From positions 1 through 42,054 of IMG/VR virus record IMGVR_UViG_3300022929_003735: DNA of 42,054 nucleotides. One strand, written 5' to 3'. Positions 25,152 through 32,779 of the stretch are shown here, one piece after another. This stretch comes from a virus. Below the pieces are notes generated by a model. That model was not told the origin of the DNA. It ran no database searches and saw only the letters and a program-made list of their open reading frames with translations. A program made the translations under genes and the position numbers. Numbering within the stretch: the first letter of the stretch is position 1; every line of letters begins with the position of its first letter.

Positions 25152-28100
25152 TAGTCAACTAACTCTTTGAGGTTGTTTATTCTATCCTTTAACATAAGTA
25201 TTCTTGTGTGTTGTTCTTGTAACGCACCTAAGGCAATAACTGACATAATATCATACTCAACACCCATTACACCTTGAGCGTCTCTTTCAACAACATCAGG
25301 TAATACTTCTTCAACTTCCTGAGCCACGAAACCGATTGATGTTCCTTTGATACTACCATTGAAATAATTAGTAGAAAATTCATCATCATTCCACTCAAAG
25401 TAAAGACCCTTCAATAAAAGCAGTTTTGATAAATTACCCTTTAGTCCTTTGACGTTATCCTTAAATCTAATATCCGATGATGGTCCTTGAGTACCTCTAT
25501 ATCCCTTATAACCTTTGGCTCCTTGTCCTCCTTGTGGACCTCTAGCACCTGTTGAACCCTGTGGTCCTTGTGCACCAACGGCAGATGACCCTCCTGAACC
25601 CGTAGAACCTTTAGGTCCCTTAGGATTATTACCTATATATCCTTTAGGCCCTTTAGCACCTTTAGGTCCCTTAACAGCACTATCATCACCTCTATACCCT
25701 TTTGGACCTTGAGCACCATCATCACCTGGAAATTCAGCATTAATTCCTGGTTCACCCGTAGAACCTTGGTTACCAATCGGTCCTGATGGGGCGTTACCTC
25801 TTGCACCAGCAGGTCCTTTAGGACCAGGATTATTAGCACCTGTACCACCATTGTCACCTTGATTACCACGTATAGAATCACCACCATCACCTCTCGGACC
25901 TGCTGGTGAAGCACCAACATACCCTTTATGCCCTTTGGCTCCTTTATATCCCTTATGTCCCTTAGCACCACCATTACCTGTTGGTCCTTTATCCCCTTGG
26001 AATGATGAACCTGTTGGACCTCCTGGCCCTGGATTAGCAGCACCAGTAGGTCCCATAATTGATGTACCCTGAGCACCTTGTGGTCCTCTCGGTGATGTTC
26101 CAATATATCCTTTATGTCCTTTACGACCCTTAAGACCTTTATAACCTTTAGCACCATCATTACCTGTTGGTCCCGTCGAACCTTGGAATGATGAACCTGT
26201 TGGACCTCCTGGCCCTGGATTAGCAGCACCTTGACCACCTCTTGGTGACGCACCTTGAGCACCTCTCGGACCTAATGGTGAATTACCAACATATCCTTTG
26301 TGTCCTTTACGACCCTTAAGACCTTTATAACCTTTAGCACCATCATTACCTGTTGGTCCTTTGTCACCTGTGAAAGTAGAACCTATAGGTCCTTTTGGAC
26401 CTGGGTTATTAGCACCTGTATTACCTCTAGGACCTGAATCACCTCTCGGAGATGCACCTTGAGCACCTCTAGGACCCTGTGGTGACGGACCTCTATATCC
26501 TTTGTGTCCCTTAAATCCTTTGGCTCCTGTGAAACCTTTAATACCTTTATAACCTTTAGCACCGTCATTTCCTGTTGGTCCCTTATCACCACCATCACCT
26601 GTCGAACCTTGGAATGATGGACCAACAGGTCCTTTAGGTCCTGGATTAGCAGCACCAGTACCACCTCTATTACCCTGAGGTCCTCTTGGTGAAGCCCCTT
26701 GCGGCCCTTGTGGACCACGTGGTGAACCACCTCTATTACCTTTATTACCTTTGTAACCTTTGCCACCTAAAATACCTTTGTATCCCTTAGGACCCTTTGG
26801 CCCATCATAACCTGTTGGACCTGTATTACCCTGAGGACCTAAATCTCCTTGGAAAGAAGAACCTGTTGGCCCTGTTGGACCTGGATTGTTAGCACTTGTG
26901 GCTCCTCGGTTACCCTGTGGACCCTGCGGTGAAGCACCTCCAGCACCTCTTGGTCCTAATGGTGAATTACCAATATTACCTTTGTATCCTTTGTGTCCTT
27001 TAAGACCCTTAGTACCTTTAGTACCCTTATAACCTTTAGCACCAAGATTACCAGTAGGTCCTTTATCACCACCATCACCCGTAGGTCCTTGATGTGCAGA
27101 ACCTCCAGGTCCTGTAGGTCCAGGATTCGCAGCACCTTGACCGCCACGAGAACCCGTATCACCAATTGGTGAAGGACCCTGATTACCTCTTGGTCCTTGT
27201 GGTGATGTACCAATATATCCTTTTACACCCTTATAACCTTTGGCACCTGTAATACCTTTATAACCTTTTGGCCCTTTCGGTCCGTCATTACCCTGTGGAC
27301 CAGTTGAACCTCCATCACCTGTCGAACCTTGGAATGCTGAACCCGTCGGTCCTGTTGGACCTGGATTGTTGGCTCCTGTTGCACCTCTACCACCCGTATT
27401 ACCACGTGGTGAAGAACCTTGAGGTCCTTGTGCACCTCTCGGTGAATTACCTACATTACCTTTTTGACCTTTTAGACCCTTACCACCTAAAACTCCTTTG
27501 TAACCCTTAGGACCCTTTGGTCCGTCATTACCCTGTGGACCTGTTGGTCCTTGGTCACCACCAATACCTTGGAAAGAAGAACCTGTCGGTCCTTGTGGAC
27601 CTGGATTAGCGGCTCCTTGAGCACCACCAGCACCTCTATTACCTTGTGGTGAAGCACCTTGGTTACCTCTTGGTCCTTGTGGTGAGTTACCAATATTACC
27701 TTTATAACCTTTGTGACCTTTACCACCTTTAATACCCTTAAGACCTTTGTAACCTTTCGCTCCGTCATTACCTGTTGGACCTTTGTCTCCACCTGGTCCC
27801 GCAGAACCTTGGAATGTCGGACCTGTAGGACCTTGAGCACCTGGGTTAGCTGAACCCGTAGGACCTGTTGGACCTGGATTAGCATCACCTTGTGCACCAC
27901 GTCCTGGCTGATTTCCTATTGGTCCGAATACACCCCTTGGAGACGTACCTATAAGACCTTGTGGTCCAATCGGTGAAACACCTTGTGGACCAATACCACC
28001 TCTTGGTGATGCCCCTTGAGAACCTTTGGTTCCCTTCAAACCTTTCAGACCTTTATATCCTTTCGGTCCTTTAGGTGCCGTCGGACCTTTAAGACCTTTT

Positions 28101-28903
28101 GGTCCTTTTGGTGCAGTAGGTCCTTTATCACCTTTAGCTCCACCAGGTCCCTTAGTACCCTTATCACCACCAGCACCTGTAGCACCTTGAGAACCTCCCT
28201 GACCAACATCACCTGGTGATGAATCACCAACAATACCTGTCGACCCTTGGAAAGAATCACCTAAACCACCTTGCGGCCCGATAACTGACGTACCCTGAGT
28301 ACCTTGAGCACCAATATTACCTTGTGAACCCTGACCACCTTTAATACCTTTTGGTGAAGAACCTTGACCACCTTGACCACCACGTGGAGAACTACCCTGT
28401 GGTCCTTTCTGTCCCTTTGTTTGAGAACCCTTTCTACCTTTAAGACCCTTCGGTCCTTTGGTATTGTCTTCACCTGCTGGTCCTTGAATACCCTGAGGAC
28501 CTGTTGAACCTTGGAAGTCGTCACCCTGTGGTCCTTGTGGACCCAACGGTCCCTGACCACCACGATAACCTTTCAAACCTTTCTCACCTTGCTCACCTTG
28601 TGGACCTACATCACCAAGGTTACCCTTAACACCCAAATCTTTACCTACCCACTGACCATCGTCAGACATAGTTAAAGTGTTGTCGAAATATATATCGTTT
28701 GTGAAATCTACGTCCTTACCAACTCTGATGTTTTGAGCGTTGGCATCCATTTTGAATAGGTCATTACCATTGGTAGCGCCTGAAAAGGATAAAGAACCAT
28801 CATCATTGACGTTCATTTGAATCTTATCGCCAGATTCATTCTCAAAAAGTATATAAGGTGTCGAACCTGTTGGGTTCGGAACAATTCTTAAATTTTTAGC
28901 CAT
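25151..28903 (-). CDS. Collagen-like fibre protein with S74 chaperone (1250 aa), first gene of operon
   Basis: Residues 1-90 are a beta-rich N-terminal part starting MAKNLRIVPNPTGSTPYILF with LSFSGATNG and TMSDDGQWVGKD, probably the virion-attachment end. Residues about 91-1141 are collagen repeats with runs such as [16 protein letters not shown] and neutral stretches of GPTGPTGS. Residues 1142-1250 are an S74 chaperone: SSDIRFK (Ser1143/Lys1148), FEWNDDEFS, IGFVAQEVEEVLPDVV and a C-terminal coiled coil. The gene opens the fibre operon, with two TATTTATTA motifs in the 130-nt leader. Its stop overlaps the next collagen start (TAATG). The three collagens differ in their ends but share repeat type, indicating duplication and divergence, perhaps to bind different hosts. 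Confidence 0.92.
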   Translation of the reverse strand: MAKNLRIVPNPTGSTPYILFENESGDKIQMNVNDDGSLSFSGATNGNDLFKMDANAQNIRVGKDVDFTNDIYFDNTLTMSDDGQWVGKDLGVKGNLGDVGPQGEQGEKGLKGYRGGQGPLGPQGPQGDDFQGSTGPQGIQGPAGEDNTKGPKGLKGRKGSQTKGQKGPQGSSPRGGQGGQGSSPKGIKGGQGSQGNIGAQGTQGTSVIGPQGGLGDSFQGSTGIVGDSSPGDVGQGGSQGATGAGGDKGTKGPGGAKGDKGPTAPKGPKGLKGPTAPKGPKGYKGLKGLKGTKGSQGASPRGGIGPQGVSPIGPQGLIGTSPRGVFGPIGNQPGRGAQGDANPGPTGPTGSANPGAQGPTGPTFQGSAGPGGDKGPTGNDGAKGYKGLKGIKGGKGHKGYKGNIGNSPQGPRGNQGASPQGNRGAGGAQGAANPGPQGPTGSSFQGIGGDQGPTGPQGNDGPKGPKGYKGVLGGKGLKGQKGNVGNSPRGAQGPQGSSPRGNTGGRGATGANNPGPTGPTGSAFQGSTGDGGSTGPQGNDGPKGPKGYKGITGAKGYKGVKGYIGTSPQGPRGNQGPSPIGDTGSRGGQGAANPGPTGPGGSAHQGPTGDGGDKGPTGNLGAKGYKGTKGTKGLKGHKGYKGNIGNSPLGPRGAGGASPQGPQGNRGATSANNPGPTGPTGSSFQGDLGPQGNTGPTGYDGPKGPKGYKGILGGKGYKGNKGNRGGSPRGPQGPQGASPRGPQGNRGGTGAANPGPKGPVGPSFQGSTGDGGDKGPTGNDGAKGYKGIKGFTGAKGFKGHKGYRGPSPQGPRGAQGASPRGDSGPRGNTGANNPGPKGPIGSTFTGDKGPTGNDGAKGYKGLKGRKGHKGYVGNSPLGPRGAQGASPRGGQGAANPGPGGPTGSSFQGSTGPTGNDGAKGYKGLKGRKGHKGYIGTSPRGPQGAQGTSIMGPTGAANPGPGGPTGSSFQGDKGPTGNGGAKGHKGYKGAKGHKGYVGASPAGPRGDGGDSIRGNQGDNGGTGANNPGPKGPAGARGNAPSGPIGNQGSTGEPGINAEFPGDDGAQGPKGYRGDDSAVKGPKGAKGPKGYIGNNPKGPKGSTGSGGSSAVGAQGPQGSTGARGPQGGQGAKGYKGYRGTQGPSSDIRFKDNVKGLKGNLSKLLLLKGLYFEWNDDEFSTNYFNGSIKGTSIGFVAQEVEEVLPDVVERDAQGVMGVEYDIMSVIALGALQEQHTRILMLKDRINNLKELVD
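25481..28633 (-). repeat. Collagen repeat tract of the 1250-aa fibre
   Basis: Gly-X-Y triplets with the same Gly-X4-Gly breaks (SP, ANP/NNP, SFQ kinds). The N-terminal third is less regular, richer in GPQG and GSTG. The Lys-run units become regular from about residue 270 onward. Confidence 0.85.
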
Positions 28904-28922
28904 CCAATTATAAAGGTCTCAA

Positions 28923-28970
28923 GGTTTATAGTAATAAATATTACCTAATCCAATTCTTATTAATAAATAC
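28923..28970 (-). promoter_or_regulatory. Leader of the fibre operon with two TATTTATTA elements
   Basis: Minus strand: GTATTTATTAATAAGAATTG (28970-28951) and TATTTATTACTATAAACC (28940-28923) lie 47 and 19 nt before the ATG at 28903. Two copies before the longest operon of the window suggest a strong or doubly controlled start. No TAnnTTTG host-type box was seen. Confidence 0.5.
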
Positions 28971-29033
28971 TACAGAACTCTTTAAGGTGTAGTTAGAATT
29001 TCATATAATTTCATCAAATAAGTTTAAGAACAT

Positions 29034-29750
29034 ATGAAAGAAAATAAATTAAGATTTGATTATGACATTTGTAATCAAATCGCCAACATTATTATAAACG
29101 AACACCAAAGATTAGACCCGAAAGTAAAAACATCCATTTGGGTTACTTGGGTGGATAGATTTTTTGTACTCAACGGATTTACCACATTAACAAATGTATT
29201 TGACATATCATTGTTAATTAATGATAAGATGAGTAAATCAGACGAGAATTGGACACCACTAAACTTTGTGGATTTAATTAGATATGGTGAGTTTAATGAA
29301 GAGACATTACCGTATAACATTAAACACATCAATAATATATCAAAACACCATTATTTCTTTAATGACATGGACGCACCTGTAAGAACAAAAGAATCAATAC
29401 CATTTCAAAAACCTTGGATATCTGAAGACCATTACGGTCAATCATTTGAATTAAGAAAATATAAATTTCTCGCAATGAAAATTGCCAACCATATCTTCTC
29501 AGCAAATTATACCGACAACATAAGATTTATACTTTTCCGTGATGATACCGTTTTTGTACGGACAAATAATAGTACCGTCAGCGAAGAGTTTATCAACAAT
29601 GTTGTGGACGCTTGTTTCGGTGGAAAGATTGATGAAGAAATCCAAAAGATGGATTTATTAAACTTTGACTTTCAAAAGGTATTGGGTTATAGAGCAGAAT
29701 CTTACCCATGGCAAGTCAAAGACCACATGAAAGACTTTATGATGATATAA
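29034..29750 (+). CDS. Unassigned protein (238 aa)
   Basis: The protein starts MKENKLRFDYDICNQIANII and has an alpha/beta pattern without membrane or secretion signals. Visible segments include SIWVTWVDRFFVLNGFTTLT, an aromatic DHYGQSFELRKYKFLAMKI helix and RFILFRDDTVFVRTNNSTVS. No family is recognised. It is a single plus-strand gene divergent from the collagen operon, followed 5 nt later by a strong terminator, and so is controlled separately. It could serve fibre production or host takeover, with no evidence for either. Confidence 0.65.
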   Translation: MKENKLRFDYDICNQIANIIINEHQRLDPKVKTSIWVTWVDRFFVLNGFTTLTNVFDISLLINDKMSKSDENWTPLNFVDLIRYGEFNEETLPYNIKHINNISKHHYFFNDMDAPVRTKESIPFQKPWISEDHYGQSFELRKYKFLAMKIANHIFSANYTDNIRFILFRDDTVFVRTNNSTVSEEFINNVVDACFGGKIDEEIQKMDLLNFDFQKVLGYRAESYPWQVKDHMKDFMMI

Positions 29751-29754
29751 AAAT

Positions 29755-29780
29755 AAAGGGGACCGAAGTCCCCTTTTTTT
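29755..29780. terminator. Bidirectional Rho-independent terminator
   Basis: AAAGGGGAC and GTCCCCTTT form a stem with a short loop, flanked by T on both strands (T7 on plus; TTTATTTT on minus). It separates the convergent 238-aa gene and the glutamine synthetase/thioredoxin operon. Confidence 0.85.
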
Positions 29781-30057
29781 ATAAGAATTGTTTTACTTTT
29801 TCCAACGCTTCGTGGATGTCATCAAAATCCCTGTCGGGCGCCATCAACTTCACATCGTTAACCTGCTCACCCTCATGTTCAATCAACATGAACGCAGGAA
29901 TATATTCGTTACCTGTTGCCTCAACAAATGTATCATACTCTCTCTCGTACTCGTCAATATCTCTTTCAATGTAATCCACATTGGATTCTTTTAATAAGTC
30001 CTTCATCTGGTCACAGAAAGGACATCCCTTCATAGAATATAATACAACCTGCTTCAT
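29779..30057 (-). CDS. Glutaredoxin-like protein
   Basis: The 92-aa thioredoxin-fold protein has GCPFC (11-15) as the dithiol active site and EYIPAFMLI with the cis-proline (Pro54). The N-terminal strand KQVVLYSMKGC is typical of glutaredoxins. The glutathione-binding GG...D motif near the C-terminus is not obvious (MAPDRDFDD instead), so it may receive electrons from a thioredoxin system, as do NrdH-like proteins. It would reduce disulfides, for example of ribonucleotide reductase or phage proteins. The start overlaps the stop of the thioredoxin gene (TAATG). Confidence 0.85.
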   Translation of the reverse strand: MKQVVLYSMKGCPFCDQMKDLLKESNVDYIERDIDEYEREYDTFVEATGNEYIPAFMLIEHEGEQVNDVKLMAPDRDFDDIHEALEKVKQFL

Positions 30058-30374
30058 TACAACAACATTCCTTTTAATTCTTCCAATTGAGCCTCTTGCA
30101 AGATACCAGTTTTCGTCATCAATATCTCACCATCAGATACAACCTTAACCGTTGGGATAGAACGTACACCCATCTCAACAGCCAATTCCTTATCACTCTC
30201 AATGTCAAATTTATATACTCCTACTTCAGAACCTTCTGATTTTAGTTTCTCAGCATACCTCTCAATGATTGGACCCATAACTCTACACGGTCCACACCAC
30301 TCAGCATACATATCAACGATGAACTTCTCACCGCTTTCCATTTTTTCTCTCAACTGTGTTGATGTTAATTCCAT
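30057..30374 (-). CDS. Thioredoxin
   Basis: The 105-aa protein is a standard thioredoxin. AEWCGPCRVMGP (24-35) contains the active-site cysteines 27 and 30, VYKFDIESDKELAVEMGV is the central beta-alpha segment, and RSIPTVKVV carries the cis-proline. It reduces protein disulfides in the cytoplasm and can supply electrons to ribonucleotide reductase or act as a polymerase processivity factor in some phages. It overlaps the 113-aa gene by 10 nt and the glutaredoxin by TAATG. A phage with both a thioredoxin and a glutaredoxin next to each other, as in T4-like phages with NrdC and NrdH-like proteins, is not unusual; their pairing with glutamine synthetase is. Confidence 0.92.
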   Translation of the reverse strand: MELTSTQLREKMESGEKFIVDMYAEWCGPCRVMGPIIERYAEKLKSEGSEVGVYKFDIESDKELAVEMGVRSIPTVKVVSDGEILMTKTGILQEAQLEELKGMLL

Positions 30375-30706
30375 GGTAATCTAATTTTTTGCTTTTTAAT
30401 ACCGTTAATAAAGAATAAGATACCATCCCTTCCTTTCTCGTCTGTCAAACAGACCAACCAATAGGTGGTATCTTCACTATTTCTCTTATAGTAAATATAT
30501 GAAGAACCTGGGCTAAACTCAATAAGTCCTTCGTATCTTTCTATCTTCTCATCGATAAAACTATTTCCCCAAACTTCTTTGTTACCCTTATTCAATAAAG
30601 ACATCACAACATCAGGTGGATACCAACCAGATTGAATAAGAGAGGGGTATTCACCCACTCTCTTCTCAACCAATTCTATAATCTTATCTGATAACTTTGT
30701 TTCCAT
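30365..30706 (-). CDS. Unassigned protein (113 aa) between glutamine synthetase and thioredoxin
   Basis: The frame begins METKLSDKIIELVEKRVGEY. The N-terminal half is helical (SLIQSGWYPPDVVMSLLNKG). The C-terminal half is strand-rich (SSYIYYKRNSEDTTYWLVCL) and ends in a basic segment. No family is recognised. It overlaps the glutamine synthetase stop (TAATG) and the thioredoxin start, so it is a regular operon member. No function is proposed. Confidence 0.6.
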   Translation of the reverse strand: METKLSDKIIELVEKRVGEYPSLIQSGWYPPDVVMSLLNKGNKEVWGNSFIDEKIERYEGLIEFSPGSSYIYYKRNSEDTTYWLVCLTDEKGRDGILFFINGIKKQKIRLPWN

Positions 30707-31839
30707 TATTCAACTTCTCTTTCGATAGGTTCGGTCTTAATCATATCTTTGACCTCATCACTAACCTCTACCTCACTATACATATTGTGTAAAGTTTTTT
30801 CCAACTCCTCAGCATGTGAAATAGATTCCGCAATGATGAAGGTAATACGATAAGGGTCAGCGTTAGATGCTGGTCTTCTGTCTTCAACATATCCAACCCA
30901 ATCCTTTGATGTAGACAACGGTACACGAATAGACGCTCCTCTGTCAGAAACACCCCAACTGAACTTATCAATACTCTGTGTCTCATGTAAACCGGTCAAC
31001 CTCATCTCATTAGATGAACCATAACATTTGATGTGGTCCAAATGACGTGATTCAAATGTCTTGAAGATTGCATCGAAATACTTCTTACCACCTTCACTTC
31101 TCATTCTATCGTTGGAGAAGTTACAGTGTAGACCCGAACCGTTCCAATCACCAGTCACAGGTTTAGGGTGGAACTCAATCTTGAATCCATAGTCCTCAGA
31201 CATCTGTAATAACATGTAACGAGAAATCCACAAATCATCCGCCGATTTCAACTTACCTTTACCAAATACCTGGTATTCCCATTGACCCAACATCACCTCA
31301 GCATTGGTACCAGTAACCTCGATACCCGCCATGATACAGTTTTCCATGTGTTGTTCCACAAACTCACGACCGTGAACCTGTCCATTACCAACACCACAAT
31401 AATACTTACCTTGTGGTTCAGGGAATCCATTCACAGGGAAACCCAATGGTTTACCCTCCTTCATAATGGTATACTCCTGCTCGAAGCCGAACCACAAACC
31501 TTCTTCCTCCTCACCAATCAAGTGACGAGTGTTTGTCTCATGAGGTGTACCATCAGCATTCATCACCTCACACATCACCAAGTAAGAATCCATCATACCC
31601 TTATTCATTGGGTTTGGATACAACCTTACTGGTTTCAAAATACAATCCGAGAAATGACCCTCAGCTTGCATCGTTGATGAACCGTCAAATCCCCACTCAG
31701 GACAATCTTCCAATCCTACACCATGAACTCTCTTTCCATTGACTTCATGTACTGGTGCATTCACTACCTTTACCTTACTACGTAGATTTGGCTCGGGGTA
31801 GTAACCGTCTAACCAAATGTACTCTAACTTAATTTTCAT
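30706..31839 (-). CDS. Glutamine synthetase, type II (GSII)-like
   Basis: The 377-aa enzyme makes glutamine from glutamate, ammonia and ATP. It has the beta-grasp N-terminus and the compact eukaryotic/GlnII-type core: GFDGSSTMQAEG (50-61), WFGFEQEYTI (116-125), GQWEYQVFGKG (175-185), DWNGSGLHCNFSN (211-223), DRGASIRVP (289-297) and EDRRPASNADPY (309-320). Metal- and substrate-binding residues appear intact. The last 45 residues are an acidic extension not typical of the family. GSII enzymes of this kind occur in Bacteroidetes as well as eukaryotes, so acquisition from a host is likely. It begins an operon with an unknown gene, thioredoxin and glutaredoxin, suggesting a metabolic cluster active during infection. 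Glutamine would support nucleotide and amino-sugar synthesis. Confidence 0.93.
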   Translation of the reverse strand: MKIKLEYIWLDGYYPEPNLRSKVKVVNAPVHEVNGKRVHGVGLEDCPEWGFDGSSTMQAEGHFSDCILKPVRLYPNPMNKGMMDSYLVMCEVMNADGTPHETNTRHLIGEEEEGLWFGFEQEYTIMKEGKPLGFPVNGFPEPQGKYYCGVGNGQVHGREFVEQHMENCIMAGIEVTGTNAEVMLGQWEYQVFGKGKLKSADDLWISRYMLLQMSEDYGFKIEFHPKPVTGDWNGSGLHCNFSNDRMRSEGGKKYFDAIFKTFESRHLDHIKCYGSSNEMRLTGLHETQSIDKFSWGVSDRGASIRVPLSTSKDWVGYVEDRRPASNADPYRITFIIAESISHAEELEKTLHNMYSEVEVSDEVKDMIKTEPIEREVE

Positions 31840-31866
31840 AAAATATTGTTTTATACCCTATAATTA

Positions 31867-31883
31867 TATGGGTCTTGCCCATA
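31867..31883. other. Short hairpin in the glutamine synthetase leader
   Basis: TATGGG and CCCATA form a 6-bp stem with a 5-nt loop, 28 nt upstream of the glutamine synthetase ATG and without a T run. It could stabilise the leader RNA or act in translational control. It may equally be chance. Confidence 0.35.
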
Positions 31884-31891
31884 AAATACAT

Positions 31892-31915
31892 AAAAAAAGG
31901 GGGTGATACCCCCTT
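31892..31915 (-). terminator. Rho-independent terminator (minus strand)
   Basis: AAGGGGG and CCCCCTT with a short loop are followed on the minus strand by a T7 run. It ends the unit containing the genes at 31924-32695 and separates it from the glutamine synthetase operon. Confidence 0.85.
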
Positions 31916-31923
31916 AATTTTTG

Positions 31924-32505
31924 TTAATCTTCGTAATCCTCAATAGGTTCACCGTCAGTTTCAACTAAATCGTGACAATAGAGAACCATTTCTCGTTGAC
32001 GTTCGTATAGTGATTCCATGAAATCCATCTGAGTTTGTTCATACTCCTCATCATCCCAATCCATATCTACCGTTGGGTCTTCCATTTCGTCATCTTCCTC
32101 TTGCCAAATACACGGAGTTCCGTCTTTATCCTTTTTGATAACCACAGCACCAATTGGGTCGTAACCTTCATCTTCATACATCACCTCGATGAAGACCTCA
32201 GGGTCAAGTTCCACTAAGATATTGTAAAGGTGGATAAAGAATTTAATCGGTGGGTACCATGCTGATTCAACACTGAACGCTCCGTCACCTTGAATGTCAT
32301 ATAGATAAGTCCACTTTGGACCTAAGTTGTCTATTGACCATGTGTTCAATACACCACCAGATTCACCTTCTTCTACGTTGTCGTAGAATGCCTTTGCAAA
32401 GGTGTTCACATCACTGTATTCAACACCTTCCAATAGTTCGTCCACTTTCTTAACAACATCTTCGTTGCCGTGGACCTCAATCATACTTTTTAGATAGTTT
32501 GCCAT
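31924..32505 (-). CDS. Acidic phage protein, possibly Api92/DUF1281-like
   Basis: The 193-aa protein begins MANYLKSMIEVHGNEDVVKK. It contains WYPPIKFFIHLYNILVELDP followed by EVFIEVMYEDEGYDPIGAV, which recalls the W-x-PP...Y-x-E-x-G pattern of the Api92-like/DUF1281 ferredoxin-fold proteins of phages and conjugative elements. A very acidic tail (EEDDEMEDPTVDMDWDDEEY) follows. The role of this family is unknown. It lies 13 nt downstream of the 58-aa acidic gene and ends at a terminator. Confidence 0.6.
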   Translation of the reverse strand: MANYLKSMIEVHGNEDVVKKVDELLEGVEYSDVNTFAKAFYDNVEEGESGGVLNTWSIDNLGPKWTYLYDIQGDGAFSVESAWYPPIKFFIHLYNILVELDPEVFIEVMYEDEGYDPIGAVVIKKDKDGTPCIWQEEDDEMEDPTVDMDWDDEEYEQTQMDFMESLYERQREMVLYCHDLVETDGEPIEDYED

Positions 32506-32518
32506 TTTATATATTAAT

Positions 32519-32695
32519 TTATTCTTCGATTATAGTGATTTCATCACCAGGTTGTTTGTCCCACGTAAATTCCCATTCAGGGTCTACCTCATCCCAAAAA
32601 GTATCTTCATCTTCTTGGTACAACTGATATTCTTCATCAGTTAGTTCATACTCGTAATAACGGTAATCAGTTTCAATCTTTTGTAGTTTTGCCAT
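32519..32695 (-). CDS. Small acidic protein (58 aa)
   Basis: The frame has a start at 32749, but I prefer ATG at 32695 (MAKLQKIETDYRYYEYELTD). The upstream extension (MTPSFFLPNF...) would overlap the terminator of the preceding gene. The product is acidic, with Glu/Asp, Tyr and Trp clusters (DPEWEFTWDKQPGDE). No family is recognised. It is grouped with the 193-aa gene. Confidence 0.55.
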   Translation of the reverse strand: MAKLQKIETDYRYYEYELTDEEYQLYQEDEDTFWDEVDPEWEFTWDKQPGDEITIIEE

Positions 32696-32730
32696 TGCAG
32701 TTAAGTTAATGTTTGAGATAAAATTAGGCA

Positions 32731-32759
32731 AAAAAAAGGAGGGAGTCAAACCCCCTCCT
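32731..32759 (-). terminator. Rho-independent terminator of the TonB-receptor gene
   Basis: AGGAGGG and CCCTCCT stem with A7 on the plus strand, meaning a T run on the minus strand. It lies 21 nt after the TonB-dependent receptor stop. Confidence 0.85.
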
Positions 32760-32779
32760 GAAAATAATTATATTTTTTT

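Noticed and set aside
15602-28563. Many long open frames in other frames across the collagen genes (for example Val/Leu/Lys-rich frames on the minus strand and Thr/Phe- or Pro-rich frames on the plus strand)
   Set aside because: They result from the GGN-CCN-rich repeat composition, which lacks stops in several frames. Their translations are low-complexity echoes of the collagen, and none has a sensible start or partner.
15621-28633. Repeat arrays that might be read as a CRISPR or satellite
   Set aside because: The repeats are in-frame protein repeats of about 240 bp with triplet structure, not 25-40 bp direct repeats with unique spacers.
28904-29033. A search for tRNA genes or an attachment site in the longest intergenic gaps (28904-29033, 35312-35430, 7060-7128)
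   Set aside because: No cloverleaf or tRNA-like end sequence and no direct repeats were seen. These gaps hold promoter-like motifs and terminators. There is no gene-free stretch above 300 nt in the window.
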